Source of the DNA: Ramazzottius varieornatus
Lineage: Eukaryota; Tardigrada; Eutardigrada; Parachela; Ramazzottiidae
Assembly: GCA_001949185.1 (NCBI GenBank)
Contig: BDGG01000006.1
Location: forward strand, 540,827 to 604,826
Reading direction: 5' to 3'
Length of the DNA: 64,000 nucleotides
Part shown: piece after piece, positions 10,301 through 23,342 of the stretch
Layout: every line of letters starts with the position of its first letter
How positions within the stretch are numbered: position 1 is the stretch's first letter
Notes under the pieces: model-generated
What the model saw: the letters and a program-made list of their open reading frames with translations, nothing else
Databases searched by the model: none
Told to the model about the DNA's origin: nothing
Program-made: the position numbers and the translations under genes

Positions 10301-12026
10301 ACTCGGGTTACATTTCTTCGATCGAGTCTCCGTTGCATGCATTGCTTTTTGGCATGCATGTTCAACATGGCTGATCGCATTTCAGCCCAGTCGGTGCACG
10401 TGTTCAAGACACCTACCGGTTCCGAGTTCAACCCGTTTTCTTTTCACTTTCACCTGTTATATTGATGTTGTTTTTTCCTCAGAAAGTGGGTATGGGAAGT
10501 TATCGTTCTTTGCGAACTTTGCTGGTTGTTGTTTCGTTTGAAATGTCTCGTTTAAAATTTGAACTGCGCGGAACATTTGTGCGAGACATCGGATATATCT
10601 TCTCAAGCACCCCGCATATACCCTTTCTGCATCTCGACTGACACTGGTATTTGTCTAGGACTGAAATGCAAACGTCATTCTGGAACGATTCAATTACAGC
10701 TTGTCCATTGTCCCTAATTAGGAATGTTACTGCACAGTCAACAGACTTAGAATACGCGTACCGCCTTCACTGAATCATCTCCTTCCCATGTTTTCTACAC
10801 GACAAGTCACTCAACAAAGGACGCCAAATTCCTAGGTCAAGAACGTGCAGTGACGTCACATCCTCCTCCTTCCAGAAGATCAGACATTCATTATCCTTTA
10901 ATCAGCAATCAACTGAATGTTTAACCAGAAAGCTTTGACGTGTGTGCAAATCTTCATTGCCGTTTTTCTAGCAGCGTCTGAGCGCAATGACAGAGGTGAA
11001 GTAGTCTAGGTTCGCTTCAAATCATGATGATATGTTGGCAGAAAAGAGATGGATGATTTTGTAGGCTTGGCTGACCAGTGATGCGTGCATGTGAAGGCAA
11101 TTCGTGCTAGTACGGACTGTAAAATGGAGGACTATTCTTGAGAGCTGTGCAATGTGCCTTTTAGTCAGGCTGGATGGTAGCTCCCCGCTGTTTTTTTGGG
11201 GCAGGCAAAGGAGGATCTCCGCTTGGCCCTCCACACACTGTGCAAACTTTCAATATTAGGCATTCATCATTGGCACATGATTGTCAGCATTTGCTCGCTT
11301 GATAGGCCGACGACCATCAAGGCGCACTTTATCTCTTGCGGACTGCCTTGGCTGCTGTTGTGGCAGCCAGCAACCCATCGCATCACTATGTAAACAGACA
11401 AAGTCGCCCACCCTCCCTCCCTCCGCTTCACTCATCCACAACCATAGTGTTGATTGCATTTTCCAGCTGGACTTTATGATGTTATTACCCATGTAAAACT
11501 CCCTGTTTTGACATGTGATTAGCTATGCCCAATCCTTTCCACAGCGGAATACAAATTCATCCCGTAATCGCGTTACTCCAGGAAAGTTCGTCCCAGTCGG
11601 TCTCACCAGCCGCCAACGCCGCCACTAATGGAGTTTTCGGCAAAAGGTCTGCACTCTATTGGATTGTAACTTTTGAATGACTGGAATAATTTCCGCCCAT
11701 CTCACAGGTACTCAACTGCTGCACTTTGACACCAACGCTTTCTTCTACTAATATCACACTGGCCATCTTAGTTTCGCAGTTCCGACCTCACACTAGAACT
11801 TTCTCGACGAAGATGCCAGAAATGTTTAGCGAAGTGTGAGTCATGACGTGCATTGTAGGGCTTTGCCAACGTTAATTGGCGGTACGAAGGCTGTTTCACT
11901 CAATCAACAGTGTTTTTAATGATCACGCGATGGTCGTGAAATGAGTCGGAGAATTCTAGTGTGTGGTAATTTGATAGGTCATAGAAATTAATTTGACGAT
12001 ATCTGCTCATTGTGTTCATTTTACAG
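7317..12026. other. Long intergenic stretch upstream of the receptor gene
   Basis: Many short overlapping frames and no convincing conserved gene. A minus-strand frame near 8264-8506 has a weak ankyrin-like stretch (rejected), and a short plus-strand frame at 9564 has a signal-peptide-like start (listed separately). No structured repeat was noticed here, and some of the stretch may hold receptor 5' exons or regulatory DNA that I cannot recognise. Confidence 0.4.
9564..9770 (+). CDS. Possible small secreted Cys-containing peptide
   Basis: A 68-codon frame starts with ATG at 9564 and ends with TAG. The first 27 residues look like a signal peptide (hydrophobic core IPLLAMALTLLV ending before NGG). 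They are followed by a hydrophilic segment with three cysteines (LCTG, GRCLPHY, PEVCDN), vaguely like the start of a clip domain. No flanking exons were found and no family is recognised. It may be a chance frame or a first exon. Confidence 0.2.
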   Translation: MTSPIPQWFSIPLLAMALTLLVRFVNGGLCTGATSPKHGRCLPHYYERLRAGRSELPTLFPEVCDNLV

Positions 12027-12074
12027 CCGGACGAATGCTACGGGGTGTCATGAGTATAAGGAGGAGTCGTCGAC

Positions 12075-15000
12075 ATGAAATCGACTAAAGTCGGGGAAAT
12101 GAAAGGATACTTATCGGTATTATTCTGGATTTCCATCTTGTCCTCCTTTTCACCTGGATTAACTGTCCTCAACCACACATTGCGCGGCAACCATTCGACG
12201 TCGTCCTCCCAATTAGTGCGGTACATGGCCCATCAAGATGGGCAGGAGAAGAAGGCGGAGAAGCGCAGCGCGGCAAATTGGGAGACGGTGGAGACGTTGA
12301 GCGGCCAACTGGTCAACATCTCCTGGCCGGTCAAGCGGGTGGCCAGCCTGGATGGCGACATCATCCTGGGCGGCTTGATGATGATCCACGAGCGGGAGGA
12401 GAAGAGCACCTGTGGCAAGATTATGCGCCAAGGCGGCATCCAAGCCATGGAAGTGATGCTCTACACCATCGATTATGTCAATCGACACTACAATGTCCCC
12501 GGTCGGCTGCCCGGCATCACTTTGGGCGCCTACATTTTGGACGACTGTGATAAGGATACCTACGGTCTGGAAATGGCCGTCGATTTCATTAAAGGTAGGT
12601 GGCCAACGGGATGAAATGGGGGGCTCATGGGTTACTTCCTGCATCAACGAGCAGACGCTCACTTGATGTCAGAAACATAACCCTATCACCTGTAAGCATC
12701 TACTGCTGACAGGTTCGGTAAGTTAGTGATCGATGCGCGTATGTATTGTATCCCCAAATATGCCAAGTGGATTTTAATGTCTAGAAGCCAGCCTGCATCC
12801 ACTTGAAAAACACACAATATTGTCGCAACAGATAGAAACAATACAAAATATTTTTGGGGTCTGTTGACGAATTCAGTTTGTATGGTTTCTTCGCTCGATA
12901 TTTGGATCTGAACATTGTACACATCTGAGCTTTGGTGCTTTTCTACGAGACACTACCGAATTTTAGGGATGGTTTCTATCAAGCGAGCAAGACGGCGACT
13001 TCCAGCTCACGAACTTGACATTTCCGCCTCCATGTCCGGAGCGGTGAAATGTTGTGGACCCGAAGGAGTTAATGCATTATAGGACGCATGGGTAATTCGA
13101 TCATGCTCTGTAAGGAGGAACCTCTCGCTTGAAATATTGAATTTCAAAACTGCCAACCTGTCAAAATCTCGTCGCGAAAAAGACGGTGCTACGGATCGTA
13201 GTAATAGACTGCCAGTGTTATGAGCCGATAGCCCGGATGTGAAGCTGACCCTTATTGAGATCGATACTTTACTTTGATTAGATTTTTAGCCAAGCAGAAG
13301 TCAGGCTTTCTTTTGGATGAAAGAAAACTGAGTGCTGCACTCCACTCCAGTCCAATGCAGGTCAAGTTTATTTGCACAGTTTTTTGCCCGACATTGCAAT
13401 CATGCCCAGCGAGTTTTTTTCCGTCGGGTCTGTCAACAGTGGAGCATGTGGTAGTCTCCAGGGAAGATTTTTTCCAGACGTGAGGACAAACGTGAGGACG
13501 TGTGGAGCGGCGGGTTTGTTGTGGGTCGCCGGATGGGCTGGTGAAAAGCAAAGTGATTGACTCTGTCCTCGGCAAATAAACGCGGCAGGCATCCCTCTCA
13601 ACTTTCGCCTTCCCACAAGTTTTGACAGTTCAAAAATGACACCCCGAATACAAATAGCTACTCTGCCTTGCTTTCCTGTGCCACTGCCCAACCAATATAT
13701 CCAGACTCTTTGAAGACTGACAGGCATGCATAGTCAGGCTAGACAAACGTGACGTCAGGACCCATAAAATCTTTCGTCGTGGGCAGTACATGGATCCATG
13801 ACGTTAGGCTGGAAGGACAGTTGCCGCTAGCAGACATCTTGAAGGAAGTGCCATCAATGAGCTCACGGGGTGCTGGCGCACAAATGATCTGTCATTATGA
13901 CGGACATTGCACCCGACATGATCGGGCCTACCATCCGGAACGTATTCAACGTCTCCCAACCTTTCTTTCGCGCATCAAGCTGCAACCAGCCCGCGGACCC
14001 TAGAGCTGATGCTTAAAGAAATGTCTGCACGCTTTAACGGCTGACGTCATCTTATTATTCATTTGTTTTACTTTGAATTGGGTTTTTATTTCCGATCTAA
14101 TTTTGACATAAATTTTCTGACCAGTTCTACGGGACAATCTGGTTCAATGTCGTTTCAGCAACGCACAAAAAACTGTCAAGATGTTAATGTTCGGTGCAGC
14201 AGTGATCCACCAGGAAGATTATTGTACTGGAATATGGAAGACTAGTACTCGTACGTGTCAAATCGCACCTATTGGTTCAGCATTTTTACGATCGACCGGG
14301 AATCCTTGAGATATGTTTGTATATTTGCTGCGTAGCGAGCGATTTCAGATGCGGTGGTAAAACTGTCTATCAATAGGATAGTACGGGGGAAAGATGATTT
14401 GACGGCTGTAGACAAGTTGAAGGAGCTGTTGAACGGGGACGGGTCGACAAGATATTGTATTATGGTGGCCGGAAGTAGGACAGCATGTGTTGATGATACC
14501 CTTGGGATCAAGCTATTAAGCAGTCGATCGTGCAGCTCACAAGCGATATCGGCTGCATACTGAATGCCTGAGCTGTGTGAAGAGGTAATCCCGTCCTTTT
14601 GGGGCGACCTGATGTTTATTTGGTCTAGGGCATACTGTATAGGAAGCTGGCAAGCGACCGATCGAAGTGATGAGAGAAACTTCTGCCATGCAGAGAATAC
14701 TCTTGTGTATAGTCATGAAAGGACGAGTGGCTGCATTAGGAAGGTCACATGGACAGCACAATGTGGGAAATGTGAGGGGAGGTTGAGGACGTTGATGGAG
14801 GGCCGACTTGTGACGCCGAATGGGACGACACATATCGTGACATACACAAAGCCCTTCTTTGTCTGCCTGCCTTGTAAAGTATCGTAAGTAGCCATGGTGT
14901 GTCATCGATTATTAAGGGGAGATCCATAGACTAAAGTTGCGCCAAGAGTAGCATCACAAAGTGCCCTTAATTCCTAATCAGATCCACTACGCAATGCGCC

Positions 15001-18000
15001 CAGGCACCACAGCAGCCATTTCTTCCCCATCAACCAGCCAGATCAATCCCCTCTATGTACCCCGTATCAAGTTTCTCGCTTCTCTTTTTCTTTCCATATA
15101 TCCAGCCTTCCCTACTTCAGACATTTCCGGTCAAATTCTTACTTTGAAAAACTGAAACAATAGGTTCAGCATATATCTCACTTTGATATTCGGCTGTAAA
15201 AATTCCATTGATAACCAAGCTGCAAAAAGGCTCATTTCATGGACACTTGAGGCAATATTCTGGGCTTTTTGAGAGCCTTTTAAAAATGGCAGCGTCAGGA
15301 GACGATGGCGTTAGGTGCCTTGTTAAATGTCTTTGTTTCTTTAGGCTCAATATCCAGTCTGGACAAAGACTATAAATGTCCGGACGGGAGTACGCCCACT
15401 GCGCCTTTCAAGGTCATCGCCGGCGTGTTGGGAGCGGCCAGCAGCGTCACCTCCATCCAGGTGGCCAACTTGCTCAGGTTGTTCCGCATTCCGCAAATCA
15501 GCTTCTTCTCTTCGGCTGCCGAGCTGAGCAACAAGGATCGCTTCGAATATTTCTCACGAACGGTACCATCGGATGCCAATCAGACCAGAGCCATGGTCGA
15601 CATGGTGCAACTCTTCAACTGGACTTACATTTCCATCGTTTACGAAGAATCGGCCTACGGCATACAGGTACAACTGCCTCATCATCTGTATCGGTTATAC
15701 TCTGGACTTCTAACTGCCCAACCCGAAACAGCCGATTCCTAAATTCTATACAATCTTAGATCTGAATCACGATGTCACAAAAAAGATTTAGAACCTTTTG
15801 AAGAGTTTGTTCACGAGTTTGTATTTTCTTTGATAAAACCTTTCCTTTGAACAATCTTTGTGAAATTTCTTGCGTGACTTTTTAGGCTTTCAGTGCTCTT
15901 CAGCAGCTTTTGGAAGACAAGAAAATTTGCATCGCCGTCCGTGAGAAACTACCCAAAGATTCGGGCAAAGCCGGCGAGCAACACTACGACGCTTTGGTGG
16001 ACCGCCTCAAAGGCAAGCCCCAAGCCAAAGGTGTCATAGTCTACGGTTCAGACCAGGAAGTGGTCGAACTGATGCGATCCGTCCGACGCCGCAACGCCAC
16101 GGGCATGTTCACCTGGATCGGCTCGGACGGCTGGAGCGCTCGTCGTATCGTCTCCGACCACAACGAGCCACAAGTCGAAGGGACGCTGTCATTCCAACCC
16201 CTCGCTCACACTGTCGGCGACTTTGAGCGCTACTTTCGGCAGTTGACTGTCTATGAGAACAGCCGGAATCCGTGGTTCATTGAATACTGGGAGGACATGT
16301 TCCAGTGTAAGTTCCCGGGGGCGCCACTGACGCCGTATAATGTCCAGTGGGCCAACGAGTGCTCCGCTGAGGAAAGCTATGAACGGACTGGGGCTTTTTC
16401 GCTGGATATGGAAGGCCAGCTGCAGTTTGTCAGTGATGCCGTCATGGCCTTTGTCCATGCACTGATTCTGATGCATCAGGACAAGTGTGGGGGGAAACCC
16501 GGTATATGTGAGGACATGAACCCCAATGATGGGCCCTTGCTCTTGCGATACCTGCGACGGGTAAAGTTCACAGGTACACAGTCGGCAAACGCCTTACGAC
16601 AAATCATGTTGCGATAACTAGACATATTAGAAATTATTTCTGTTTCAGGCATAACGGGGGACGAGTTCGAGTTTGATCAAAATGGCGACGGACCAGCGCG
16701 GTATAACATTTTACACTTTCGGAAAGTCAGTGTTTATCCACCAAGTTACGACTGGGTAAGTCTTCCCTAAGCCATCATCATCTGCAGGTTAATTGTCAGT
16801 GGGTTATATTGATGCTCTATGCTCTGTCAGGTGTCGGTGGGGCAGTACAACAAGTCGGGCTTGATGCTGGACTGGTCGCAGATTCACTTTGCCGACCGTG
16901 ACACCGGCAACGAACGAGTGCCCGAATCCGTCTGTGGCCGTCCCTGTGGCTTTGGCCAAGCCAAGAGTATCAACCCTGAAGAGAAATGCTGCTGGACGTG
17001 CGCGGTAAGCTTTTGATGCTTTTGTATTTCAAGTGTACACTCGACAGGATATTTGTCAAATTACAGAACTGTACCGTCTATCAGTATCTGGCCTCGGAGT
17101 TTGAGTGCCTTGATTGCCCGCTGGGCTGGCTGCCCTACCCCAACAAGACGGCCTGTTACGAAGTGGCCATCACCTACCTGGGCATGGACTCTTACTGGGC
17201 CGTCGGTGTCCTGTCTTTGGCCTGTCTGGGTATGGCCTTGACCGCACTGGTCCTCGTCGTCTTTCTCAAGTATTCAGAGACCAACGTGGTCAAAGCCGCC
17301 GGTCGCGAGCTGAGTTACGTTTTGTTGGTTGGCATCATGTCCTGCTACGCCATGACCGGCCTTTTATTGCTCAAGCCTATGGACGTCATTTGTGGCTTCC
17401 AGATGTTCAGTATTGGAGTGTGCTTCGCCGTCTGCTATGCCGCATTGATGACCAAGACCAACCGCATATCCAGGATATTTGAGGCCGCTAAGCACACCGC
17501 CAAGAGGCCCACGTTTATCAGTCCCAGATCTCAGCTCATTATATGCTTTGGACTGGTCATCGTCCAGGTAAAGCAATAAACTGACAAATTGACTGTACTG
17601 CACAGACTCCAAACGATCGACAAATCAATGTCCCATGAGTCCTGACCGCTGAGACCTTGTCCGTTATATTGTAACCGTACACGCACGACGGGAAATTATG
17701 GGGCCAGTGAAAATTATGGGAACCAGGCCTTTGCGCTACTGCGGTACGGAAGCATGTATTAACACATACGCGACCGATTCACAGTAATACACTTTTCTAC
17801 ATTTGAATTTCCATTTTGCCATCTTTTCCGCCTGGCCCCATAATTTCCCGTCGTGCGTGTATTCAGAGTTATCTTTCATAACGATCAAGGCTTGGCTAAT
17901 GTAATGCCTGTGAACAAAGCGTGCCACGACGCTGCCATTTCTCTTGTGATATGTCCCTGTTCCTAATATGCACCCAACTTACAGTACAGACTTGTGACAG

Positions 18001-19084
18001 GTCATCATCATGGTGCTGTACATGGCTTATAGTCCGCCCATCGCTGAGTTTTACTACCCCAGCCGGGAAGAACGAATGCTAGTTTGTCGGTCGCACGTTG
18101 ACGCTTCCTACATGGTCTCCTTCGCCTATCCCATCCTTCTCGTCATCATATGCACCATCTACGCCGTCAAAACCCGCAAGATCCCCGAGGCCTTCAACGA
18201 GTCGCAATACATCGGTTTCACCATGTACACCACCTGCATTATCTGGCTGGCCTTTGTCCCAATTTTCTTCAGTACGGCCACCAACATCCCTCTTCGTATC
18301 ACCACCCTCTGTGCCTCCATCAGTCTGAGCGGCACTGTCTCCCTCGTCTGCCTTTTCGCTCCCAAACTGTATATTATTTTGCTGAGGCCGGAGAGAAACG
18401 TCCGGCCTTCCTTAATGCCGGCCAAGTACCTGGTCAAGACCAACACCACCTCCATGACCTCGGGAACTAGTGATTCCAACTCACAAACTAGTGCCCCGCT
18501 GAACCTCCACTCCACACCCGTCATCGCACCAAAGATTGAGAAGAACAATATCAATGCCAACAGCAAAGCGCTAACCAACTTGAGCAAAAATCTGCAAACA
18601 GGCAACCACAATTCTTCGCCAGCTGCAAATAAACTGCCAGAAGGTACTGTACACAACAAAGGCCGAGTCTGAACCAGACGGAAAAGTCGGCAACGTACAG
18701 TCCTACCTCCGAGATGTGACAATTGCTTCTTCCGCCACCGCGTGGAACTGAATGCACTTTCCAACAGTTTTCTACGGTTGAATCTTACGGTGCCGTCTTT
18801 TACGCTTAGTCCAGACTTTTCCTTCCTGCGTGTACATGATCTGCAGGAAGGTGCAACTGAACAGGTTTCAACAGATGTTCTGTGTTTCAGAGAAGAAAAT
18901 GCCGCTGCAGAAGAAAACTGATGACAAGGAGGAAGCAGCAAATTCCGGTCTTCGACATTTAGGGTCTTTCAGCAGTAATGTCAGCCGCGTCAGTATTGGT
19001 AGTAATGTCAGCAGCAATCTAAGTTATAGCGTTGATTCTCTACCTAGTATTGACAAAGAATCGCTAGACGATGTGCAGCTATGA
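12075..19084 (+). CDS. mGluR: Metabotropic glutamate receptor-like class C GPCR, mXR/mangetout-type ligand site
   Basis: Exons: 12075-12594, 15345-15667, 15886-16573, 16649-16755, 16831-17004, 17067-17567, 18001-18672; all phases agree, giving 994 aa. A 5'UTR exon probably begins at 12027 after TTTTACAG. Domains: signal peptide (about 1-30), Venus-flytrap ligand domain (about 90-545), cysteine-rich domain (about 581-635), seven-helix region (about 640-890), Ser/Asn-rich cytoplasmic tail. By comparison with mGluR1, backbone-binding residues are kept: S206, S230 (for Thr), D250, Y278, D362. The side-chain-carboxylate-binding Arg and Lys are replaced by A124 and probably L499. Members of this family are plasma-membrane dimers signalling through G proteins. 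Alternative use of the donor at 18644 and an exon at 18891-19084 gives a second, 1049-aa form. Confidence 0.93.
12595..15344. other. Intron 1 of the class C receptor gene
   Basis: A 2.75-kb intron with donor GTAGGT and acceptor TTTCTTTAG. Frames inside it are short and unsupported. No repeat with clear ends was noticed. Confidence 0.7.
17678..17861. mobile_element. 184-bp MITE with long TIRs in a receptor intron
   Basis: Arms of about 30 bp are perfect inverted repeats beginning TACACGCACGACGGGAAATT and bounded by TA on both sides, as expected of Tc1/mariner-type target duplication. It lies inside the intron between the last two transmembrane-coding exons (17568-18000). It is non-coding. Confidence 0.85.
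18891..19084 (+). CDS. mGluR: Alternative 3' exon of the class C receptor
   Basis: The last receptor exon contains an internal donor (G/GTACTG at 18643/18644, phase 1). The acceptor TGTGTTTCAG ending at 18890 opens a frame that completes the split Glu codon and continues for 63 residues to a TGA at 19082-19084. The tail carries a patterned Ser/Val repeat (SNVSRVSIGSNVSSNLS) and ends in DDVQL, unlike the read-through tail, which stops at 18670-18672. Frame agreement across the junction and the lack of stops support a real alternative C-terminus. This is an inference from sequence, without transcript data. Confidence 0.65.
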
Positions 19085-20003
19085 ACGTTTTGAGACCACT
19101 TTTAACGAGCAGTTCAACCATGAACGGAACACAATGAAAATTGTTTTGGAACCGCTAATGAACGCAATTGCGAACAATGTGTAATGGTATCACCTCAAAG
19201 CTCAACAGTTTGGGGGGACGGGGGTCAGTACATTGACTACTGGGGGCGTTGGTTGAAAGAATCTAACCGATCGTGTGTCTCAAAAAATGTGCCGCGACAG
19301 TTGCGGGTTACATCTCTGTCAAAGATAAACTTGGACCCTTGGGATTCCTCTGGCTTAGTATCGGAGAGCCCAAAAGTCCCATCTTCGTAGACGACGCTCA
19401 GGGCGCCCTTCTTGCTGTCAATGAATTTTTCTGCTGCGATCTGCACTTTGTTCAGTAGTAACACGTGGATGGCATGCAGTAATTTCTCTCATCTGAATGT
19501 ACCGTCGACAGAGAGCTGCAGTGAAATGTTGTCTACGAGGTCCGTCTTTGTGTTGGACATTGCGACACTTCCAGAAACGCAGTTAACTTGGAGAGGTGGG
19601 GTCACCGACACGCATGTCCCACAAGACGCTGCTGCCGCCTAGATCGAGCTTTTCACTGGATCGTAGAACAGTTCGTCCGGTCGGCGGTGCTACGTAACAG
19701 AGTAAGATGACACAAATATCCAAGTTTTGTCTAATTGTGCGCGAAACCAGGAAACGTTACAGTAGCTACAGTGCATTGTAAGTTAAGCTTGGCTCAGCTT
19801 GACGGTCTTCAAGGTACGAAACCAACGAACGGGAATTCTTCCCTGGTTGCCACAAAATATTTGGCCGATCAGCGCTGGAGGTCATATTGATCCATTCAAC
19901 CGCAGCCTTCATCCCGCAACATCCACAGTCTGGATGAATCTCGCAGGTGGGATTGTAGCCCATCCTCCAAAGTTTTCAAGGTTGTAGCGTTCAGAATATC
20001 CAG

Positions 20004-20149
20004 TACTGTAATGCTTCATGAACTTATCGAAGTGAGTCATCATACGAGCACGGTTGAACCCCGGTCCGAAAATTTTGCCCTACCAGCCCCTAAGGGATGT
20101 TTCGCGCGTATGATGACTCACTTCGCCAAGTTCATGAAGCATTACAGTA
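20004..20149. mobile_element. 146-bp MITE, TACTGTAATGCTTC family (copy 1)
   Basis: Inverted arms begin TACTGTAATGCTTCATGAAC and end in the complement, bounded by TA. A copy of similar length and with the same ends lies at 37383-37527. Both contain a related internal block (GGGATGTT, then CGCGCGTAT). Confidence 0.85.
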
Positions 20150-20666
20150 GACGTCGTGGCATGTGGTTTAGTCTGTTATCGTACAGCTTCCAATACTCCA
20201 GCTTGTGCAGTCTCACTTGGGGGTTCAATACGTGTGCCTGAAGGTGATCAGCAGTCAGCCTGTTCGCCTGTAGATCTAAAGTCTAAATCGACAAAGCCAA
20301 CTCCAAGCATTCAAGCTCAAAACATGGTGCACAAATATTACAAAGTTGTGGCTCAGTCACGGTATTTCAAAAGTTGGTTATAATACAGTAACGAGGACGT
20401 GTCATGAATCTTTCCTTACCTTCAACCACTTACAGTCACGGTCATGGGTCATCGTACGGCCTGTATAATTCCCTGTATAAAACTCAAACCTCTGGACAGA
20501 ATTGCCCAGTTGGTTTTTCTCCTAACTCATAAAACATCGTTCTCTGGAAAATTAATATCTTCACGATGATTTCGCCGCTGACGTTTATTTGCCAGATGTG
20601 AACATGAGGAGACATAAAACCTTCTGCACGTCCGATGCAGGAAAACTCACGCCTATTATAATATAG

Positions 20667-21152
20667 GTAGCTGCGGCCCATTCCCAGCACAACCGATCTC
20701 TGACCAAATTGTTCAGGAAACCAGTTTTAAGTATTAGGACCCCAAGGGCAAAGTTGAACTGCCAACGCTCTTACGTAGCAGATATCGCGGAAGACGACGA
20801 TGAAGTCCATTTGGCCGTCTGACCAGTGGTCAGATGGCTACGTCGGAAAAGTCTGAAGGGGTTCGAATTTTTCACTCAGAAAGTTTTGAAGTTAGGATGA
20901 CGTCATGTAGCATGAAAATGCGTAGGTAGTCGTTCTGGCATCCAACCCCCTGGAAGGGGTTTCATTTTGTGGTTACTCCTGAAATTTTCCAGAGTGTCTT
21001 CCCAGAAGGGCGAACATTTTTCAGAGACTTTGAACCACGGCGATGTACGGCAAAATTACCACACGATACCCCTCCATATTCTCAACAACTTCAAGTCAAA
21101 AAACGCTACTTCAGAAGCAAAATTGATTGTACTGGGAATGGGCCGCAGCTAC
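20667..21152. mobile_element. 486-bp non-autonomous element (copy 1)
   Basis: The ends are perfect 21-bp inverted repeats starting GTAGCTGCGGCCCATTCCCA. The interior matches the element at 58981-59482 over most of its length in the same orientation (shared blocks CCCAAGGGCAA, CTGACCAGTGGTCAGAT, AAGTCTGAAGGGG, CCCAGA near the right end). No coding capacity. Confidence 0.8.
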
Positions 21153-22339
21153 GCAATATTTCCTATCGACTAAGGTTCTAGGATAATCAGGCCAAATAAC
21201 GGTGGACATCATCACTAGTTTTGGTTGATTCATGTCGGAAGGCAGCAAGTTACCCGCCGGAACTCCCTGTTATTTAGTACTACGATTTCAATGAAAGGCA
21301 CAGCAAACAAGAGAGCACACCTCGCCGGTCCGAGTTAAGGCGACACTAGCCTTTGGAAGGGTTCGCGGAAGGCCTTTTCACATACGACAATAATGGTAGA
21401 TCGAGATGCGAACTAAATGATGCAAAAACTAGCAGTTCAATATCAACGCCCACTAATAAACCGCGATTGTTTTAACGTCGTCCTTCAAATCGAATATTTT
21501 GCATCTTTCCGGCACCAGGAAAGAGTGACCAGCCACGTTTAGTTGCCGCCTTCCTGGTCTTTGTCTTCAAGAAGGAGAACAGGTAACAGCGCGTAGACGA
21601 ACACCGGTCAGGCAGGCGGTTGCTGGCTACTGGTCTAGCCTATTTCTGATTGTGACCACTCGCTGACACAAACCTTTCCTGAACAATGCACTGATTCTGG
21701 GGCACCTGCTGTATTAGCTCTCAAAATTCACGTACATCACAGCCATCACTTCCGTTACAGAGTTTGCGAATCAACGGCAGGCATACCCAACTACGTCAGC
21801 GTATTACGTCATCTCGGACTTTAATATTTCCAAGATGGTTTAACATTTGCCGCCGATTCTAATTCATCGGACGGTTTTTCGTCTTTCTAATCTTTCAAAC
21901 CACCAGGCGGAAAAAAACAAAGATAGGGAAAATTAAAAAAAACTGTTTCGTGCACAGAATCTGGATTTTGGAGGACGTATTCGGCCGAACAGCTGATTTT
22001 CTACTGACGCAAGTGACGTCAAGGCCTTCCACGTCGGCAGGTAATCGCAAACGCAGCATATGCGTCCTAACAGAAATAGTGCATGTGACATACGTGAATT
22101 TTTGGGAGGTAATACAGTAGTTTATTTTGAAGTTGGGATCATGCTAACTTTTTTCTGAAACGGCCAGTCGACACAAGGATGTTTGAGGTGAGTCTGCCAG
22201 AAGCGATTGTGGATACGTGACTTCGTTGTCCAGTTACGGCCCTTTAAAATTGTTTGTGGACATATTTCTGGATGTAGCTTTCGTAAGCGTAACTCGAAAA
22301 CTCTAAAAAAACTAGCAGATTCTTTGTCTTGCTGAGATC

Positions 22340-23342
22340 TATCAGGTGCGGAAGTATGACTTGTTACTTCCCCGATGAAGATTTTCAAAAACTTCCTGAC
22401 TGCCAATCTCCGTATTTTTGATCAGGTTATCCACCCATCCTAGCACGGTACGTCACTCAGTTTTTCGGCAGTGGATGCATGCCTTTACTGTAGGAGCATA
22501 GGGGAAGAGAAAAGATAAAATCGCCACAGCCATTTTCGCAGCCTCTCTGGAGGAAATTGTTAGACTTTAAAATAGTAACCAGACAGTAGCCACAATTTTC
22601 CTTTGGTGCCGCTCACGATTCGAAATTTTCCGCGCTGCTTCCGTACTTTTGAAACATTGCGAGTTTTGCTTCAGACCGTTCTACAGAGCCCACTTACCGT
22701 GGCTGGCAACAATGTGATCTGAGATCGGTTCGCTCTCGTTTTGAACCGAGAGGGCAATTAAAGGCAAAACCGTGCGTTATTTGTAAGGTGCGCGAGGTAA
22801 ACGGGGTATCCGATTCTCTAATTCTATTGGCTTCCCGTTTTGTCTAAATGTACAGCCAGGATTTAATAAGATACCTTGAAGTCTCGTAAGGGTTCTACAA
22901 CAATTCTGGAAGAATCGGATTCAATAAACTCCCCGAGCACGTTGTTGTCCACCTTTAGTTACGGTCTTCCGTAGGAGTGAATTCCGAGCAAGAAATCTCC
23001 AGAGCGGAGGAGAATTACCCAACCTCCCAGGGCATGCTGCTTACCTGCTTTGCTCCTGAACATGGAGCATATCTTCCTGTCCGTGTCAGATGCGCTGACG
23101 CCTCGAAAAAACTCATAGTGTTCAATGACCCAAAATTTAGATTCTCCACGATTCAGGCATAACTATTCCTGCGTTTCTGCCGAGCTGAGGAACTCAGAAC
23201 AGTAGAATACCAAACGATGGCCAGGAGTTGGCAAAGTGAGAAAAAAAAGACGTCAGGACAAAAGAACAAGGGGGAGCGTAACCATGATTTTCTGAAGTGA
23301 ACGTGTTCCCAGGGGTAACAAGTCATGCTTCCGCACCTGATA
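22340..23342. mobile_element. 1.0-kb non-autonomous element, ATCAGGTGCGGAAGTATGAC ends (copy 1)
   Basis: TATCAGGTGCGGAAGTATGA at the left is matched by its near-perfect complement at the right, for about 28 bp in all. A related pair of ends lies at 54075 and 55248. Interior frames do not resemble a transposase. Confidence 0.7.

Noticed and set aside
18159-18941. 260-codon open frame on the minus strand across the receptor's last exon
   Set aside because: It is the complement of well-supported receptor coding sequence and has no family features.
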